From: Megalonaias nervosa
Taxonomy: Eukaryota > Mollusca > Bivalvia > Unionida > Unionidae
Assembly: GCA_016617855.1 (NCBI GenBank)
Contig: JAECUM010092831.1
Coordinates: forward strand, 310,001 to 374,000
DNA: 64,000 bases
Direction of reading: 5' to 3'
Shown here in pieces: positions 61,991 through 64,000 of this stretch. The stretch's first letter is position 1. Each line of letters starts with the position of its first letter. The notes under the pieces were generated by a model. That model did no database searches, was not told where the DNA came from, and saw nothing but the letters and a program-made list of their open reading frames with translations. A program made the translations under genes and the position numbers.

Positions 61991-62461
61991 ATGTCATATC
62001 ATCGTGTTAGTGTCAGTCTGACTCCTGGTCAGATTAAAAAACTACAATCAGTGTCAAAAGAAAGAAAATATGGAGTAAAAATATCACTAAAAAAAGAACA
62101 AATAACAGGTGGTTCAAATAAACTATCACTGACAGAAAGTCAATTCAAGCACTTCAATGAAGCTAAACAATCAAAGACGGGCATACGACTTAAGCTCTCT
62201 GCGGGTGCCATTAAAGACATCGTTAAGACGGGTGGTATATTTCCACTTCTCGCAGCTGTACCAGTGTTAATAGCCGCTGCAGCCCCAGCTGTTGCAAAAG
62301 CTGCTGCATTAGGTGCTGTTGGAACTGCTGCTGGAATGGCATTGAAGAAAGCAACAGGACAAGGAATAAAAAGATCTAAAAAGAAAGGAATGGGTCTAAG
62401 ACTGCCAGGAACTCCTTATTCATGGTACAGAAAGGGATTAAGAACTCCTGGAATGATTTAA
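61991..62461 (+). CDS. Virus-like element: basic protein with hydrophobic segment, intact
   Basis: The likely start is the ATG at 61991 (MSYHRVSVSLTPGQ) rather than 61979, giving 156 residues. The first half is Lys/Ser-rich. Then comes a hydrophobic, Ala-rich segment (GGIFPLLAAVPVLIAAAAP), followed by a basic C-terminal tail with LPGTPYSWYRKGLRTPG. This build recalls minor virion proteins of Polinton and adenovirus-like agents that have an amphipathic or membrane-active stretch and basic DNA-binding tails. It is one of the few intact frames here. Confidence 0.6.
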   Translation: MSYHRVSVSLTPGQIKKLQSVSKERKYGVKISLKKEQITGGSNKLSLTESQFKHFNEAKQSKTGIRLKLSAGAIKDIVKTGGIFPLLAAVPVLIAAAAPAVAKAAALGAVGTAAGMALKKATGQGIKRSKKKGMGLRLPGTPYSWYRKGLRTPGMI

Positions 62462-62469
62462 TTCTTCCT

Positions 62470-62885
62470 ATGTCAAATTTTGATTTACTTGATGCAGCTA
62501 AACAATTAATATAAAAAATTTCAGAGGTGTTTTAATGTGTGATCAGTTGCCGTCAAATCCAGCGCAGAAAGAAACTGGAATTATTAATCTTGATGGAAAC
62601 TCTGGTTTAGGTACTCATTGGGTTGCATATGCGATTGATCCATGTGGAATAGTTTGTTTTGATTCGTATGGGTTGGCACCACCAAAAGAATTTTTAAAAT
62701 ATATTAGCAACATGCAAAGTATTCCAATCTGGTATTCAACATTACCAACACAAAAAATAACCGACCCACCAATATGTGGCCATGAAGTACTCGCTGTGCT
62801 CGATGCTGTATCAAAATTGTCAATGCCTCCTCATAAAGTTGTGCATGAGTATACATTGTTGTCCAACATTTTAAACAGATCTTAA
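62470..62885 (+). pseudogene. Virus-like element: adenain-type cysteine protease, frameshifted
   Basis: The N-terminal part starts at ATG 62470 (MSNFDLLDAAKQL), is lost to a one-base shift near 62510, and resumes in the frame that has an ATG at 62535. In that 116-codon frame the adenain catalytic set is visible: His28 in GTHWVAY, Asp43 in CFDSYG (the acidic position), Gln73 and Cys81 in ITDPPICGHEV. Adenain-family (C5) proteases mature virion proteins in adenoviruses and Polintons. The total length of about 138 codons is short compared with adenovirus adenain (about 200) but normal for Polinton-like relatives, as I recall. Confidence 0.75.
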
Positions 62886-62891
62886 AGTATA

Positions 62892-63638
62892 ATGCTAGAT
62901 ATTTGTGGAAGATCAGCTAAAACTAAAACCCAACAAACAACAGGTGAAGATATATTCGAACAAGTAATAAAACATATCCATGATGAATTATCTGATCTGC
63001 TCAATCTTGCCAACATTGATCCTGGTGAACTTGTAGTATTTCAAAACCACGAAGGAAGATTGATGACGAGTAATATTTCAATCAGCGATATCATTGTTCA
63101 TAACAGGGCAACATGAGAAAATCTCATTGCTGTGTATGACTGAGAAAGAAAACTTGTCCCTAGTATTGTTACTCCATCATCGATCCAAGACAGTATATCC
63201 GAATGAGTTTTAAAGACCGGTGATATAATGACCGGCATTCTCAATATGAACAACAATAAAATTACAAACATGAGAGAACCAACAGATAATCTCGATGCTG
63301 CAACAAAAAAATATGTCAATGACAAAGACCTTCCAATGATGAACTCATTAATTGCTATCAATGATGTGACGACCACACTCAAAACTGATTATTCTAGTCA
63401 CATACAAACATTTTTAAATTTTCATAGAAATATAAATAGAGCTATTAATGAAATTTTTGGAAGTCCAGTAGTTGTTGATATTAAACTCGCTGACATTAAC
63501 ACAAGACTCAACGATGTTGTCAGTGGAATTCCCGATATCATTGAAAAAACTAATCTGATTAAAATTCCTCACAAGCAGATTAACAATATCCTATACACAG
63601 TTATCATCAGGATCATCAATATGGTCACAGCAAAATAA
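62892..63638 (+). pseudogene. Virus-like element: fibre-like protein with three in-frame TGA
   Basis: One continuous frame of 248 codons from ATG 62892 to TAA 63636, with no frameshift but TGA at 63114, 63141 and 63204. After the third TGA comes GILNMNNNKITNMREPT and DAATKKYVND, a motif typical of phage and virus tail-fibre or fibre-attachment regions. A helical region follows. It would be a host-contact or vertex-fibre protein by analogy only. The three identical stop codons in one otherwise open frame are notable (see findings). Confidence 0.6.
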
Positions 63639-63887
63639 CACCATCAAATATACCGCGATGGTTACTGGTGTGTACAGGCTGTCCGTGTTCAGCTCTGCAA
63701 AATTTGGATATTTACCACATATCCATGGCATCATTCAACCGATGATTTTTCTGGAACTTTGTCTATTGTGTTAAATAAAGATGCTGAAGAAATATTTATA
63801 TTGGAACCATCTGACAAAAAATTAACCGCAGCATCTTACTGGTGGTGTCTGGAATTTGTTGCTGAAAATCCTCAATTGATTATTTAA
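63639..63887 (+). pseudogene. Virus-like element: possible C-terminal extension, same frame
   Basis: The frame of the fibre-like gene stays open after its TAA for 82 codons, ending with TAA at 63885 and carrying AASYWWCLEFVAENPQ. It may be the real C-terminus of the fibre-like protein behind a nonsense change, or a separate decayed ORF. There is no ATG near its start. Confidence 0.4.
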
Positions 63888-63897
63888 TAAAAGTATA

Positions 63898-64000
63898 ATG
63901 AATCAATATCCAATTGATGTCCTTCATTACAAATACAATCAAGTATGTACATGGCACACTAAACTAAAAAATATCGTTGATGATTATACAGTAAAAGTAA
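63898..64000 (+). CDS. Virus-like element: N-terminus of next ORF (partial)
   Basis: ATG at 63898 starts MNQYPIDVLHYKYNQ and the frame is open to the window edge (34 codons). It starts 10 bases after the previous stop, matching the tight packing of the cluster. Function unknown. Confidence 0.45.
   Translation, partial: MNQYPIDVLHYKYNQVCTWHTKLKNIVDDYTVKV

Larger units (their letters stand above)
59029..64000 (+). mobile_element. Integrated Polinton/adintovirus-like element, capsid module (partial)
   Basis: A run of closely packed same-strand ORFs with gaps from a few bases to about 30, intronless and different in style from the host introns. An adenain-type protease, a protein that looks like the major capsid protein of Polinton-type elements, a small basic protein with a hydrophobic segment, and a fibre-like protein are all here. 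In Polintons, adintoviruses and adenoviruses these functions belong to virion assembly. Several frames are broken, so this copy cannot be a functional virus. Its right end, with any polymerase, integrase or ATPase, is beyond 64000; family placement is therefore provisional. Confidence 0.7.

Overview
This is a eukaryotic window. It is AT-rich and intron-dense, with one spliced gene on the minus strand, several decayed retroelements and an unusual load of tandem repeats (roughly a quarter of the bases by my estimate). The repeat types suggest a marine invertebrate, most likely a mollusc: L2/CR1-type LINEs, DIRS-like elements, a tRNA-headed SINE and diverged repeats built on TGACCTTGACC- or AATAACTC-like phrases. 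The species cannot be fixed from the sequence.

Host gene: twelve minus-strand exons between 56859 and 15060 have GT/AG borders and compatible phases at all eleven junctions. Together they are exactly 1800 bases (600 codons) of uninterrupted coiled-coil protein. The first exon seen begins at an acceptor and the last ends at a donor, so the gene continues past both sides. I could not name it. Ten of the eleven introns hold their own minisatellite, each with a different unit.

Left region (1-15059): a small transposase-like N-terminal remnant, a decayed LINE tail, a plus-strand DIRS-like element (RNase H and tyrosine recombinase remnants, about 2090-4144), then a tandem array of a composite 3.0-3.2 kb unit. 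That unit is a 5'-truncated LINE plus a block of about 62-65 bp satellite, present three times from 5446 to 14430.

Middle (15264-56685): introns with minisatellites, direct duplications, LTR-like pieces, a SINE, a minus-strand DIRS-like remnant (about 44400-45850) and a 3.2 kb array of 26-bp units.

Right end (about 59030-64000): a compact run of plus-strand ORFs that looks like the capsid module of an integrated Polinton/Maverick- or adintovirus-like DNA virus. In order: a long charged/proline-rich protein, two small proteins, a broken major-capsid-like protein, a basic protein with a hydrophobic segment, a broken adenain-type cysteine protease, a fibre-like protein and an ORF leaving the window. 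It is decayed, mostly by in-frame TGA codons. It appears to sit in a 5' intron of the coiled-coil gene. Two fold-back sequences lie just before its first ORF. Polymerase, integrase and packaging ATPase genes are not in the window.
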